Made by a program: the position numbers and the translations under genes. Positions 40,849-51,012 of a stretch of DNA of 64,000 nucleotides are shown here, one piece after another. Location of the stretch: contig VRVR01000065.1 of NCBI GenBank assembly GCA_009859145.1, positions 13,253 to 77,252 of the forward strand, read 5' to 3'. Positions within the stretch are counted from its first letter, which is position 1. Every line of letters begins with the position of its first letter. The stretch is from Andalucia godoyi (lineage: Eukaryota > Discoba > Jakobea > Jakobida > Andaluciidae). The notes beneath the pieces were generated by a model. The model was not told where the DNA came from. It searched no databases and saw only the letters and a list, made by a program, of their open reading frames with translations.

Positions 40849-41520
40849 ATGTCTCCAACCCATTCTGTTGCCACTGATCAAAACCATCAGACGCACACAC
40901 AACAAACCAAGGCAATGTTGATCGAAAACTGTGATTCACGTTCTCAGGAGTCAGCGGGGGACAATGGTGCAGAGATACACATGTGCCATTCGAATTTCAT
41001 GGAGGCGATGCCGAGGCGTCCGACAACCTCTCACAGCAAGTCCGAACGTCGTGAAAAGACTCCCTGGACGCTGGTACAACATGCACAATTCGAAGCCGGA
41101 CTCCGCATTTTTGGCAGCGGCCGCTGGAAGCAGATTTCTGGCTTCATGAACTGCGGTCGAACTCCACTGCAAATCAAAAACTACGCAAGAGCATACATGA
41201 AAAGACATGCAAAACTCCAGAGCAACCAGCCGGCATTCGATGATGAATTCGTGAAACCACCAAGCGAGGATACTCTTTCAATTCCAGTTTTTGAGAGCCT
41301 CTCTCCTGTGAACTCGAGCGCGGGTTCGGTTTCCTGCTATGCCTCCTCATATCCCACAGCGGCACCAGAGTACCAGAGGCTCGCCGTCGTGAATCCTCTG
41401 CAACTGTGTTGCGACAATGGAATTCCATTCCTTCGACTTGAGGTGGAAGACGTACTCCAGACGGAATCTTCTCTGCGGGAATTGTTTTTGTTTGACAACT
41501 GTCTGATAGTCTACAGATAG
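40849..41520 (+). CDS. SHAQKYF-type single-repeat Myb protein, 223 aa
   Basis: ATG 40849 to TAG 41520. One Myb/SANT repeat at about 70-122: TPWTLVQHAQFEAGLRIFG, then GRWKQISGFM and RTPLQIKNYARAYMKR. Trp73 and Trp93 are the first two core tryptophans. The third helix has the T-P-x-Q-I-K-N-Y-A form of the SHAQKYF class found in plants, algae and many protists, where it binds DNA as a single repeat. The rest is Ser/Pro-rich and ends in an acidic hydrophobic segment (VEDVLQTESSLRELFLF), a possible activation region. Confidence 0.85.
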   Translation: MSPTHSVATDQNHQTHTQQTKAMLIENCDSRSQESAGDNGAEIHMCHSNFMEAMPRRPTTSHSKSERREKTPWTLVQHAQFEAGLRIFGSGRWKQISGFMNCGRTPLQIKNYARAYMKRHAKLQSNQPAFDDEFVKPPSEDTLSIPVFESLSPVNSSAGSVSCYASSYPTAAPEYQRLAVVNPLQLCCDNGIPFLRLEVEDVLQTESSLRELFLFDNCLIVYR

Positions 41521-42239
41521 TCATCAGGCATCGAAGTCGACATTGCAACAGAGGGAGCTATCGTTCGATAGCTGAATAAGCGAGAAACGGTACATACAGA
41601 TGTGACTGTCCGTATTCTCAACTGCAAGCTCAATCGTTTGGAAATGGTTCCTGACTGAAGTGGAATGCAATCAACGGAGCTTTCGCTGAGAGCAGCGAAG
41701 AAAATGAGATCAATGATTGTAGCTTTGAAGAAGTCGAAGATGAAGCCCCAAAGAAGGGGTTGTTGGGAAGTCGGTCTCACATAATTCGTTGTTGGACGAT
41801 GATGAGTGCTCCAGCGTAAATGCGCTGGTTTTCGTCGTCTAAAGGAGAAGTTATCTCCGGTATGTGAAAAAGTCCGTTATTCATCCGTCACCGGTCTTCT
41901 TGAACGAGCCTTTCAGCATGCAAGCAACGGAATGCTCCGCGACAAAACTAGATCACAATGTCACCAACTGTCCGACGGGTCCGAGGTGCAATTTGTCGCA
42001 AACAGGCATGCAGCAGAACAGCAGCAAACCGCATCGGGCCCTTTGTGGTGTCGCGTTTGTGCTGTGCTGTCAGCACCAAGGAATTCACGATGCTTCTGTC
42101 AGCTTCTGCTTGATAAAAAAATTTTAAAAACCTGATCTCTTTATTCAGCTGTCTTTTTGTTTTGCATAGATTGTATTATGACAACGGCAAGCACTCTCTG
42201 CACATTTCATCATTGCCTGTTCAACATTCCCTGCGCAAC
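41521..42239. other. intergenic stretch
   Basis: Frames at 41511-41780 (minus) and 41806-42135 (plus) lack supported features. Confidence 0.3.
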
Positions 42240-42560
42240 ATGTCTTCGAGCGGCGAAGAAAGCGATGGCCAGGATGTGAACTCGGCAGAATCGACGTTTG
42301 CGCTTCTGAGTCCATTCTATTCATACTTGTTTGTTTCATGCTCCATGCTCAATCGGTATCTTGTGCAGACCGCGGTCTTCCAGCTGCTATGGTGCACGAG
42401 TCTGGTGGTGTTTGCACTGTCCTGGTTCTTCTGGGACGAGTTCCGCTCTTGTCCCCTGCTTCAACAAGTACTTGTATATCGGCGGATACATGTCAACTGT
42501 TGTGCCAGAAAAGTCATTCTTTTCGCGACTGTCGCAGAATCATTCTTCCGTGGAATATGA
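42240..42560 (+). pseudogene. truncated N-terminal copy of the adenylyl-cyclase gene
   Basis: ATG 42240 opens 106 codons. The first 70 or so align with the start of the cyclase at 62606: SDGQDVNSAESTFALLS against SDGEDVNSSKATFSLLS, and VFALSWFFWDE against VFGFSWFFRDD. After about residue 70 the similarity stops and the frame ends at TGA 42560 with unrelated sequence. No cyclase, PAS or further membrane segments are seen downstream. It is a partial duplicate, probably a pseudogene, though a short membrane peptide could be made. Confidence 0.7.
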
Positions 42561-43476
42561 CTGAAGATGCTGGCCGCTTCTCGGTCTGCTGCACGTAAGC
42601 AAACGTCTTCGATCTGCATTCGAACTCCGTAAAGGGCGGGATGCTCAAAGATCTCACTCAGCGTGGTCCACGATACGAATCGGCCAGGTGTCCGCAAGGT
42701 CCGATTGAAACTGTGGAGAAGAGACAGCGTGGAAAGTCTATCCAACTATGAGATGTTTTCCGATCCTGATGGCCATTCCACATCATTATGAGCTTCCCTG
42801 CCAGGTCCCAACAACACACGCACGAACTATTGCATTGCGAAGACCGTAAAGATTGATCGTGAGTTGAGCACAAGAGACCACTAACCGCATGATACAGTTT
42901 GAATTGATCATTGATAACAACTGGTGGCACAACCGATTCTTGCAACGAAATCTCAGACTCTGAGCATTCTGATTGGTAGACATCCGCTTCCACGGTCGAT
43001 GCTACGATGGAAGAGAAGTGCTTCAAAAGTAGTATTCTAGACTGAGAAGAAAGACATCCTCGAAGATGACTTCTTGCGAGAATCATACTCGAGTGCGTTC
43101 CCACCGAATGTCCGCTCACTCAGTGCAGCAGATTGGGATGCTAAACAACATCATTTCCCCCTTTGTAGTCAAGCAAATGGATGGATGTACCGACTTGTAC
43201 GACTTCTCCTCCTTGAACCTTTCACTGAATTCAAGTGCATGAAACTCTTCGATATAAGGAGAGATTGTTGTGACCCGAATTTCAATCAATTCAAGCATTT
43301 CCACAATAATGCCGATTTCGTACAGATGGACGAATAAAGCGAAGTTCTATCGCTCGCTTTCTTGAATACTGCCTCAATCTCAAGAAGACAGAAACAGAAA
43401 ACAACAAGTGTCAGAGCAATGTCTTCGTTCTCGTTTTTTTCCTCCTTAAGTAAGCGTCCTCCGAACGGAATTAACC
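42561..43476. other. gap after the cyclase fragment
   Basis: A minus-strand frame at 42658-43119 has plausible composition but no start evidence and no domain. Otherwise empty. Confidence 0.25.
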
Positions 43477-44625
43477 ATGCTTCGAAACGCCGGGATATTA
43501 CGTCGACTGTTGCTGGTCGAAAATCTCTTCTTTTTCCTTTTCTTCTCCACGATTTTCAATACTCTGGTGAGTCATGTGAAAGGAGAGACAACACCGAAAC
43601 TGGTGGATTCGGTTCTGTTTATTGGCGTGGATGGATTACCTGCGTTGTCCGTCGACAATCCCAATCCAATTATCGGTGATCAGTATCCTGTTCCAAACTT
43701 TCAGCTGTTGATGAATGAAGGCGTGTATGCATACTGCTCGCGCACTTCGGCGCCCACAGTCTCGTCTCCTAACTGGGCCGCAATGTTGACCGGAATATCA
43801 CCCACGGTTTCCGGTTTTGTCAGTAATCCGGCTTCTGAAGTTCAGCCGGCGTCCTTTCGGAACCAAGGATCGACACTGTTTAATCGAGTCCATAGCGGTC
43901 TCCCGAATCACACAATGTCCGCATTCTACACGTGGTGCGACATTCGAAGGTGGCTTTCGTTCAATCTCAATGAAACTAACGTCATTCATGACCTCGATTG
44001 GATGACATTGCTTTGCACGCAGAACGATAATTCGACGTTCCACGAGGTCCGAGGGTTTCTAGAGAACATGGATCCTCTTCTAACAGCAGGCACTGTTCCA
44101 GGATATTTGACGTTTGTCCAGTTTGACGAGGTCGACGCAACGGGTCACGAGGACGAGTGGTTTTCCGACGAGTTTAATCGGTATGTGCAAGTGATAGATG
44201 GATATGTCGGTCAGCTCGTCGACGTTTTCAATCGCTCTATGAATGCGGCAAACAAAACAAGAGTTGTGATCTTAACTTCGGATCATGGAGGAATAGACAC
44301 TAATCATGATGATCCCACGTCTACTCGAGTTCTTAATGTCCCATACGTGATGTGGAGCAATAATGCCTCTCTTTTCCCGAGAAATTTCACGCTGTCGGAA
44401 CCGATCGTCTATAATCAGGATGCATATTCCACGATTCTTCGTCTCTTTGGATTGTACGACGATGACGTTGACAGGTATGTATACACCAGCCGACCGCTGG
44501 ATTCAGCAATTCTGCCGCTGCAGAACCTCAATGCAACGAAGGCAAACTACACGCGTATCTACGAGATGTACAATCTCAAGGTCAATAACTCCAACGGCGA
44601 TCGCCGGTTTTGCTATGAGTATTAG
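43477..44625 (+). CDS. secreted nucleotide pyrophosphatase/phosphodiesterase-like enzyme, 382 aa
   Basis: ATG 43477 to TAG 44625. A hydrophobic N-terminus (residues 11-30) is a signal peptide or anchor. The alkaline-phosphatase fold metal sites are in order: VLFIGVDGL (Asp52), APT-V-SSPNWAAMLTG (nucleophile Ser96 by alignment with the NPP Thr), FDEVDATGHE (Asp217, Asp220, His224), and LTSDHGGIDTNH (Asp269, His270, His277). Many N-glycosylation sequons fit a secreted or vacuolar location. Expected activity is hydrolysis of phosphodiester or pyrophosphate bonds in nucleotides or lipids; the substrate is not predictable. Length is typical for short NPP-family members. Confidence 0.85.
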   Translation: MLRNAGILRRLLLVENLFFFLFFSTIFNTLVSHVKGETTPKLVDSVLFIGVDGLPALSVDNPNPIIGDQYPVPNFQLLMNEGVYAYCSRTSAPTVSSPNWAAMLTGISPTVSGFVSNPASEVQPASFRNQGSTLFNRVHSGLPNHTMSAFYTWCDIRRWLSFNLNETNVIHDLDWMTLLCTQNDNSTFHEVRGFLENMDPLLTAGTVPGYLTFVQFDEVDATGHEDEWFSDEFNRYVQVIDGYVGQLVDVFNRSMNAANKTRVVILTSDHGGIDTNHDDPTSTRVLNVPYVMWSNNASLFPRNFTLSEPIVYNQDAYSTILRLFGLYDDDVDRYVYTSRPLDSAILPLQNLNATKANYTRIYEMYNLKVNNSNGDRRFCYEY

Positions 44626-45171
44626 ATAATGATAAAGAATTGAATGCCGCCACAACCATCCATGACTATGTTCACGAGACCACCGAACGGCGTTCATTCA
44701 TTGCCAATTAGAGAGATACCTGCTAATTCAGTTCTTGAGAATCTTGATTGATAGCTCAAAGGAAGAAATTGGAATCAAATTTCGGCGCAATCGTCTAGAA
44801 GTCAAGAAGGACTCGGAATCGTTTTGAGAGCTCAAATTTAGCGAGATATCTGAGCACCCCTTTTGTGGACGTTTCAAAATTCAACGGACATGCACACATC
44901 GGGGATTCACCGAAGACGTCCGCAGTTACCAGCAGGTCATATCTTTAAATTACACAATCTACTTGCAAGTTTGTATTTTGGCCATGTTTGATGGTTCAAC
45001 GTTTAATTGAACCTCGGTGGAATACTCCAGCGGCGTCGAAGTGCTCAGCAGTAGGACGAACCAGAGCTGTACATTTATGGATCATTTTTGCCCCCAACTC
45101 TCTCAACGTTTGCTCTGCTTTTCCATTCAAGAAAAAACATACAAATAAGATGTAACTAGCATTGGAAAAGG
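44626..45171. other. intergenic stretch
   Basis: No supported gene. It includes the upstream flank of the aquaporin gene. Confidence 0.35.
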
Positions 45172-46065
45172 ATGCTGCCTCCTCTTGATGACATTGTGCC
45201 CATCGAATCCGAACCAGGCAATCCTGCAAACCGAGTAGTTGCGGATGTTCCTACCATTGCACGCCGCAGAGATGTGGACCTCCATTGGATGAGTGTGAAT
45301 TTGCCCAAGTGGATCCGCATTGTTCTCATGGAACTTCGGCTGTTCCTAGCGGAATTTGTGGCCACCTTCCTGCTGACGTTCGTTGGGGCCGGTTCCATTC
45401 CAGTGCAACACGTCTCCGCGGGCATTCTTCCACCGGTTGCCCGCTCGTTCGTTCCGGGCCTTGTGGTGCTTGCCATGATATACAGCGTAGGACACGTCAG
45501 CGGTGCGCATTTGAATCCGGGAGCCACATTCACATTCCTACTACGTGGTGTATTTCCGTGGTGGAGAGTCCCGATCTACTGGGCTGCACAGTTTGGTGGC
45601 GCTGTGTGTGCTGCCCTGTACATCCACATGGCATTTGGAACTGTGGGCAACGTTGGAGCGACGTATGCTAAATTTGCAGCCACGGAGCACGTGTATGCAT
45701 ATGAAGTTGTGTTATCGTTCTTTCTGTACTTTGTGATTCTGTCTACATCGACTGGAAACCAGCTGGTCGGGCATAATGCGGGTGTCGCAGTTGGGTTATC
45801 CGTCGCGACCCTCGGAGTTGTCGGTGATCCGTTAGGTGCTGGAACGGCTAATCCCGCAAGAAGCCTTGGGCCAGCGTGGATCAACGGTGACTTTTCCAAA
45901 CAGTGGATCTTCATCGCCGGCCCCGCAACAGCAGCTCCAATCGCAGTGATTGCAGCCTTTCTTCTGCACGGAAAACCAAAGCCACATGAATTCATTGCGT
46001 CCGAGGGCAAGGGTAGACGAAGCCACGATTGTCGAAGTGTGCGTGGACATGTCGAACGACGGTGA
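45172..46065 (+). CDS. aquaporin-family channel, 297 aa
   Basis: ATG 45172 to TGA 46065. A 50-residue polar N-terminus is followed by six membrane segments and two half-helices. Loop B carries HLNPGAT (residues 114-119), with NPG in place of the usual NPA; loop E keeps NPARS (227-231) with the selectivity Arg230. The first segment (LAEFVATFLLTFVGAGSI) is AqpZ/plant-type. It should move water or small neutral solutes across a membrane. The C-terminus may be longer: in other frames, coding-like pieces follow (46000-46070 and a piece ending at TGA 46376-46378, RILEEDEEIETISYSEL), suggesting one or more 3' introns. Confidence 0.85.
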   Translation: MLPPLDDIVPIESEPGNPANRVVADVPTIARRRDVDLHWMSVNLPKWIRIVLMELRLFLAEFVATFLLTFVGAGSIPVQHVSAGILPPVARSFVPGLVVLAMIYSVGHVSGAHLNPGATFTFLLRGVFPWWRVPIYWAAQFGGAVCAALYIHMAFGTVGNVGATYAKFAATEHVYAYEVVLSFFLYFVILSTSTGNQLVGHNAGVAVGLSVATLGVVGDPLGAGTANPARSLGPAWINGDFSKQWIFIAGPATAAPIAVIAAFLLHGKPKPHEFIASEGKGRRSHDCRSVRGHVERR

Positions 46066-46743
46066 CAACAGCAGAGCTGTTCGTTGTTTTAGTATACTGT
46101 GTAGCATACGCTTTTTGGATAAGACTCCAGGTTTTGTTTGCTGCCTCTCTCTTCCTCAGTGCCTGAACACGCTCCATCTTCCATTGTTATCATGAAGCTG
46201 CGTCGGGATCTCGCATTTCGAGCTGGTGCCACAACGGAACATCGAACGCACCGCAGATTCTGTAGCAGAAATCGACGACCATGCGATGAAACGGTTGCCA
46301 AGAATTTCAGCTGAACTGGGGTGGCGGATTCTCGAGGAAGATGAAGAGATCGAAACAATCTCGTACTCGGAGCTGTGAGAAATTGCATTTTTCTGATTTG
46401 ATGATATTTCCCTTCAAGAGCGAATTCGGCCAGAGGTCTTATCCGGCCTTCTTACATCCTTGCGGAGATTGCGAAACTCGCCCAAGACTAACAGGAATTT
46501 GCTGCATCTCGCCCAAGGGTCCTGCCGATCTTGCTTTGGGACGTCCATGGCCAATGCTCGTCGGTGGGATGTTTGTGAATGAACATTGTTCACACAAGAT
46601 CCACAGCGGTAGCGAACAATAGAAGGTGGTGTCAGGGATAAATGGTTATATTCTTTCTTTGCTTTGCCGTTCCAGCACAGACAGAATTTAAAAATGGAGA
46701 GCAGCAGCAACCACCATGTATCCAGTTGTTGTGCATTTCTAGC

Positions 46744-47195
46744 TCAGAAGACAACTGCCGCAGCGAGGGCACCGACAACGCAGAGTGCGGATGCACCGTA
46801 CGAAACAGCATCCGAGCTGGGACAGTTTCCGGGAGCCGCCCCGAGAATAGAAGTGCCTCCCTGGGTAACTGCAACTGCCGTGAAGGAGTCGCAAGTAGCA
46901 CCGCTGTAATTACAGTGAAGCTATACGTGTTTCCGCCGGACGTTACGGACGCAGTGCACGTCGCAGTGTTCGTTCCATGAAAGCAAGTGGGACTTGCAAG
47001 GGTATATGCAGTCCCAGAAATCGTGATCGCGTTTGACGATGCCGTCCAGGCGGTCGTGCTGGAAGAACCTCCGTGCGGTGTAATGCACCATGTTATTGCG
47101 AGTGAGGATGCGAGCGTGGTGCCGGTGGTTGGGCATGCTGCTGTTGCGCACGCAAGCAGCCCAAAGAGAGCAACAAAGTGGCAGGCAGACTTCAT
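46744..47195 (-). CDS. GPI-anchored secreted protein, 131 aa, one intron
   Basis: Exon 1 is 47195-46960 (ATG 47195), exon 2 46903-46744 (TGA). The 56-nt intron (46959-46904, GTGCAC...TTACAG) splits a Thr codon at phase 2. The spliced protein starts with a signal peptide (VALFGLLACATA), continues as a Thr/Ser/Cys-rich ectodomain, and ends with a short hydrophobic tail (SALCVVGALAAAVVF) directly after a small-residue region, the layout of a GPI-attachment signal. The unspliced frame loses this tail. Probably a cell-surface protein; no family recognised. Confidence 0.7.
46904..46959 (-). other. spliceosomal intron, 56 nt
   Basis: GT donor and CAG acceptor; removal restores a phase-2 frame that ends in a GPI-type signal. 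A 23-nt alternative donor in the same phase was judged less likely. Confidence 0.6.
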
Positions 47196-47515
47196 GTCAG
47201 CGGAAAGTACAAGTCGTATGACGAGAAGAAGAAAAAAGAGAAAGAAAGAGGTAGGAAAAGTCTAATAAATTGCGGAAGAAGCAATTTAACAGTTTGTTTG
47301 AGAGACACGACCAACTGCCTTTGAAAAATCAAAAACGTAAATATGCTGGTTACACGCACCAAGGGCGTTGCACATGCTCCCATTCACAAAATTGATTGGG
47401 AGCACTTGGGTGTGCGAAAGCAGGGATGGTCGACGCTGTTCTTGAGCGGAACTTTCGGCCGCACCAGCTTTTAGAGTAGTTTCCTAGACAACATTGCGTT
47501 CCCAAGCGGCTGCCA
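47196..47515. other. intergenic stretch
   Basis: Upstream flank of the GPI-protein gene; nothing else recognised. Confidence 0.3.
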
Positions 47516-47968
47516 TCAGAAACGGCATTTTGCTTCTACGCATCTGGTGTTTTGTGGCACCGGGAATGTTTTGAAAGACCCCATCCCAGCAGCAAGAGAA
47601 TTCGGAAAACTCTGTTCTTGTTCTTTTGAAAATGCAGTCATCCCAGGGATCATCCGGCGCGTTTCCAATTGATTGGATGACCTGTGTGCCTTCCGCATTC
47701 CGTCTTTTGCAGCAGGAAGGACGACGATGACGCGGGTGTTCGAAGAAAATCTTTGCTCGCTCATACCAGAAGACTGGCAGAAACAGGCAAATTGCTGCAC
47801 TGAAATTTCTGCAACAAGCCACTTCATTTTGAAAGCACGCGGCTTCATTTTTATCGAATTCAATGTATTCCCTACGAAGAGAAATTTTGCCAGAGCCCAA
47901 ACCTCTTTGAAGACTTCGGAGCAGACTGTGGCCTTGCAGGGCTCATACTGACACGGCGCGTTTCTCAT
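47516..47968 (-). CDS. 150-aa hypothetical protein (weak)
   Basis: ATG 47968 to TAG 47516. Contains a hydrophobic-aromatic stretch (VFKEVWALAKFLFVG) and Ser/Gln-rich polar parts. A second minus-strand frame (47484-47900) overlaps with equally plausible composition, so the coding frame is uncertain and an intron could join the two. Confidence 0.25.
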   Translation of the reverse strand: MRNAPCQYEPCKATVCSEVFKEVWALAKFLFVGNTLNSIKMKPRAFKMKWLVAEISVQQFACFCQSSGMSEQRFSSNTRVIVVLPAAKDGMRKAHRSSNQLETRRMIPGMTAFSKEQEQSFPNSLAAGMGSFKTFPVPQNTRCVEAKCRF

Positions 47969-48026
47969 TGTTACCGCTTTTCGTATATCTTCATCTTGAA
48001 ACACGGTTCGTGAGTTGAAGCATGCG

Positions 48027-48872
48027 ATGCTGGATACCAATGGGGACTATCGCAAGTACAGAACAAACCCAACGTTCCGCGGCGGCTGGTTCCTCGATTG
48101 TTTCAATCCCATCGAGTACTATGAGTACGCCAAAAGCGGGCAACTAGCTCTTTATGCCGCTGTTCAGCTGGCGGTCCTGATTCTTCTGTACGTGTTCTTC
48201 TTCTCGACCATTTCCACAGATTCGTGGTACGGCATGGCGTTCTTCGTCGCAGTCATTCTTCGACTGATTGTGAACCTGACCACGTACAATCCGCTCCACA
48301 TCTTGTTTCGCAGATGGCGACTCTTGCAGTATGCGGGTCCGATGGTGACCCCCGAGAATTACATGGCACAAGAATTTCAAGTCGCGATATTCGAACGGTA
48401 CTCGCGCTGGATTGACTGGTTCTGGATCATTCTCTCCAAGAGCAAGCTGCTGCGAGTGCTGTACCCGTTGTGGATGCTATTCTTCGTCGTCGTCACCGGG
48501 ATGAGCATTATTTTTGGGATGACGGAGAAGTCCGACAACCTCAAGTTCCTGTGGCTCATTCTGCCGGTGGCGGATTTCGTCATCTCGTCGCTCCGTCTGG
48601 GAAGCGCGGGAGCTGTGGAGCGCAACGAAGAACCATTTGACCTTCTTGGAGAGTACTCTGTATCCAAAACGGTGCAGATGTCGAGCAACTCCACCCTGAC
48701 AACCACATACACTGATGCTCAAGTTTACTTTCTCGATTCGGTGACCGTGTACAATCCAAATGGTGGGAACACGCGTCTCGAAAGTTCAGACGCCCAAGTA
48801 TCTGACACTTCCGGCATCGAAATGCATCCGCCACCGCATTCAGAAGGAACTAGAGCCTCCTCGGCATGGTAG
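48027..48872 (+). CDS. 281-aa protein with four membrane segments
   Basis: First ATG 48027 (frame open from TTG 48015) to TAG 48872. An N-terminal polar 30 residues precede hydrophobic segments at about 38-60 (LALYAAVQLAVLILLYVFFF), 66-88 (MAFFVAVILRLIVNL), 145-170 (YPLWMLFFVVVTGMSIIFGM) and 178-196 (FLWLILPVADFVISSL). A Ser/Thr-rich cytosolic or luminal tail follows. The family is not recognised. It may be a small channel or tetraspan-like protein. Confidence 0.65.
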   Translation: MLDTNGDYRKYRTNPTFRGGWFLDCFNPIEYYEYAKSGQLALYAAVQLAVLILLYVFFFSTISTDSWYGMAFFVAVILRLIVNLTTYNPLHILFRRWRLLQYAGPMVTPENYMAQEFQVAIFERYSRWIDWFWIILSKSKLLRVLYPLWMLFFVVVTGMSIIFGMTEKSDNLKFLWLILPVADFVISSLRLGSAGAVERNEEPFDLLGEYSVSKTVQMSSNSTLTTTYTDAQVYFLDSVTVYNPNGGNTRLESSDAQVSDTSGIEMHPPPHSEGTRASSAW

Positions 48873-49035
48873 GAAGGAAATCACGTTGGTCGTCTTGCCT
48901 GCAACCGATTTTGCAGACACGGGAAAACATGTGCACTAAAGTATCGATGGAATAGCAATTAAGAACATGGATACGTCCAGAAACGCCGAGAATCGACGAA
49001 CGGTATACGTGTGGCTGGTGCATCATACACATAAA

Positions 49036-49683
49036 TCAGCTTCTAAAATGTTCATCTTTCGGAGAAGAAGGCTCACCACCGAAACAGTGGGCAGGGAAAC
49101 CTCTTCCAATAGCATCTTCATAGGGAAAATGCCAGCGATTCAAATCAGACGGTGCTTCAAACCGTGGGACAAATCGCAAAGGCATGGACGACGTCGACGG
49201 CAACCTTTTGAAGATTTGTTCAGGAAACAGCTCGCTCAGCGACGGTAAAAGCGGGTTGGGCGCACCTAGAGGAAAAGCAATAGCGACTGGAGGCTGCGGT
49301 ATCATTGAGGAATGCAAAGACATGGGAACCTGTTCATGGCCCTTGGTGGTATGGACCGACAGTGGTGGAACGTGTGTCGTCGTTTGAGGGCAGGTGACAC
49401 TGTCGGACGAAAGGAGAGGAGTTAGACGCTGGTGATTGCTATCGATACCTTTGCCGTTGCGCTTGCATCTCTTTTTGGTTGCGCATCCTTCCGCCATTAA
49501 TGAATTCCGGAAAGAGCACAAACCGCGTTTCTTTTGTCGAGAATATGCGCATTCTTCTTCATCATGATTGTCGACGCATCGTGAACACGGAAGCTTGCCA
49601 TCACACGCTTTGTGGATCCGCTGGTAGGGGGCACATGCATGGGTAACCCGACGTCTCCTCGATATTCTGTTTTCATCGTCCAT
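49036..49683 (-). CDS. Zn2Cys6-like transcription factor with a missing cysteine, 215 aa
   Basis: ATG 49683 (a GTG opens the frame at 49692) to TAA 49036. Residues 13-45 follow the Zn2Cys6 pattern: HACAPYQRIHKACDGKLPC, then SRCVDNHDEEEC. Five of the six cysteines are present; the second is Tyr (CAPY). The residue after the first zinc turn keeps the C-D-G-x-x-P-C core. The remaining 165 residues are Pro/Ser-rich. It would bind DNA if the finger folds, or may have lost metal binding. It is head-to-head with the gene at 49754, only 70 bp apart. Confidence 0.6.
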   Translation of the reverse strand: MDDENRISRRRRVTHACAPYQRIHKACDGKLPCSRCVDNHDEEECAYSRQKKRGLCSFRNSLMAEGCATKKRCKRNGKGIDSNHQRLTPLLSSDSVTCPQTTTHVPPLSVHTTKGHEQVPMSLHSSMIPQPPVAIAFPLGAPNPLLPSLSELFPEQIFKRLPSTSSMPLRFVPRFEAPSDLNRWHFPYEDAIGRGFPAHCFGGEPSSPKDEHFRS

Positions 49684-49753
49684 GATAAGCACGGGAAATC
49701 ACGTCACAATTCCCTGTCTGTTGGACGGCCCACGGAAATGCACTTGCTGAACG

Positions 49754-50150
49754 ATGAAACGTCAAAGCCCCTTCAGGACCTTGGATCCCAGTTCCGTAGT
49801 GTACAGACGTTGGGTGTCGACTCGCCAAACGATGTTGCAGGGGGTACTTGGTAACCTTGACGACCAGAACAGAACACTGTCCGTTCCAACAGTGCCGTCC
49901 ACCTTTCATTTACCAGACGCTTCCAACTGTCATGAGTTCATTCGTCCAGCGGCTGATTTGAACGCTGGGAAAAGAAACGTGGAAGAAAGCAAGCAGATCA
50001 TTGTGAGGAGCTGGTAAGGTGAAATGCAGATTTTTTTGGGATGTTGACGAGTTGTGCAGGGCGTGGTCCGAAAGAGAGGAGGCAACACAAGCTCGTGCCC
50101 CGTCAAAGAAGAATCGGTGGGAGGAGACCTTTTCTCAGCCTACTTCATAA
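49754..50150 (+). CDS. 116-aa two-exon protein, head-to-head with the Zn2Cys6 gene
   Basis: Exon 1 49754-50013 and exon 2 50060-50150, joined across a 46-nt intron (50014-50059, GTAAGG...TGTGCAG) at phase 2 inside a Trp codon. The spliced frame has 117 codons exactly. Basic N-terminus (MKRQSPFRTLDPSS), polar middle, charged end (WSEREEATQARAPSKKNRWE). No domain recognised; probably a small nuclear or cytosolic protein sharing a promoter with the factor at 49683. Confidence 0.5.
50014..50059 (+). other. spliceosomal intron, 46 nt
   Basis: GTAAGG donor, T-rich middle, TTGTGCAG acceptor; both phases agree. Confidence 0.65.
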
Positions 50151-51012
50151 GGAGACAATCAAAGAAATCAGCAGGGAAAACAGGGCGGGTACAGCGGTGG
50201 AGCGGAAATACAAAGAGCATCTTGGATCGAATTGTCAGTGACAATTTGATACTATGTGTCAGAGTTAAATGCGACTTAAGTCGCAAAAAGGAAAAAAGCG
50301 CGTGCCCGGAGTCGAGCTCTCGTGGCGAATGGAAGGAATTTGGAAAAATGCGCACTCAGATTACATCGTTCAGCTGTCGTGACACGGGGCTCACATCTCC
50401 AGCAAGGGTTCAGTCGGGAGACGACGCTTCAGAGAGGTATGTGAGTGATTGTTAACTGCAGAACGGTCAGTGTGCGTTCTTTCTTCCATACTTCTGTCGC
50501 GAAAGTGTGTGATTTGTCACGTTGCTTCTGGTGGACAACAGATATCGTCTGTTCTTTCTCCTGCTTCTCCTGCTCAAATTGTTTGGTCGTTATCGTCTTT
50601 TTACTCTTCCGATTCAGTGCTTCATTGTTCAGCAGAAATTTACTGAAAATAAAAACCACCCAATTAATAAATTCTCAAAAGGTTTTGTCTGGTGAAAAAC
50701 TTTATGCTTACGAGTAGAAAAAAAGTGAATCCTCGTCATATTCGCACATCCTAAGGATGAAGACGGTGAGTCCCTCAAAGACGATCTGTCTTGCTCATTG
50801 TTTCGCAGCATTTTTCGCTGACTGGCATTCCTAATCACTTTCAGACTCTCCCTGTTATACAACGCCGTCGAGGCAAGAGAGCAGTGTCGCATAGCTGTGA
50901 GAAATCGGTATTCTGTGGCCTCTTGGTATCCTTTGAGGAGTTTTAAAAAACGCACTGGAACGAAACGGTCCAGCGGTTACTCTCGGATATTCGTACTTTA
51001 GAGACGGCATTT
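50151..51012. other. intergenic stretch
   Basis: Frames at 50445-50717 (plus) and 50629-50955 (minus) lack support. Includes the upstream flank of the next gene. Confidence 0.3.

Noticed and set aside
46915-46937. 23-nt intron (GTATAG...TTACAG) in the GPI-protein gene
   Set aside because: The phase also fits, but the 56-nt alternative agrees with the other introns in length.
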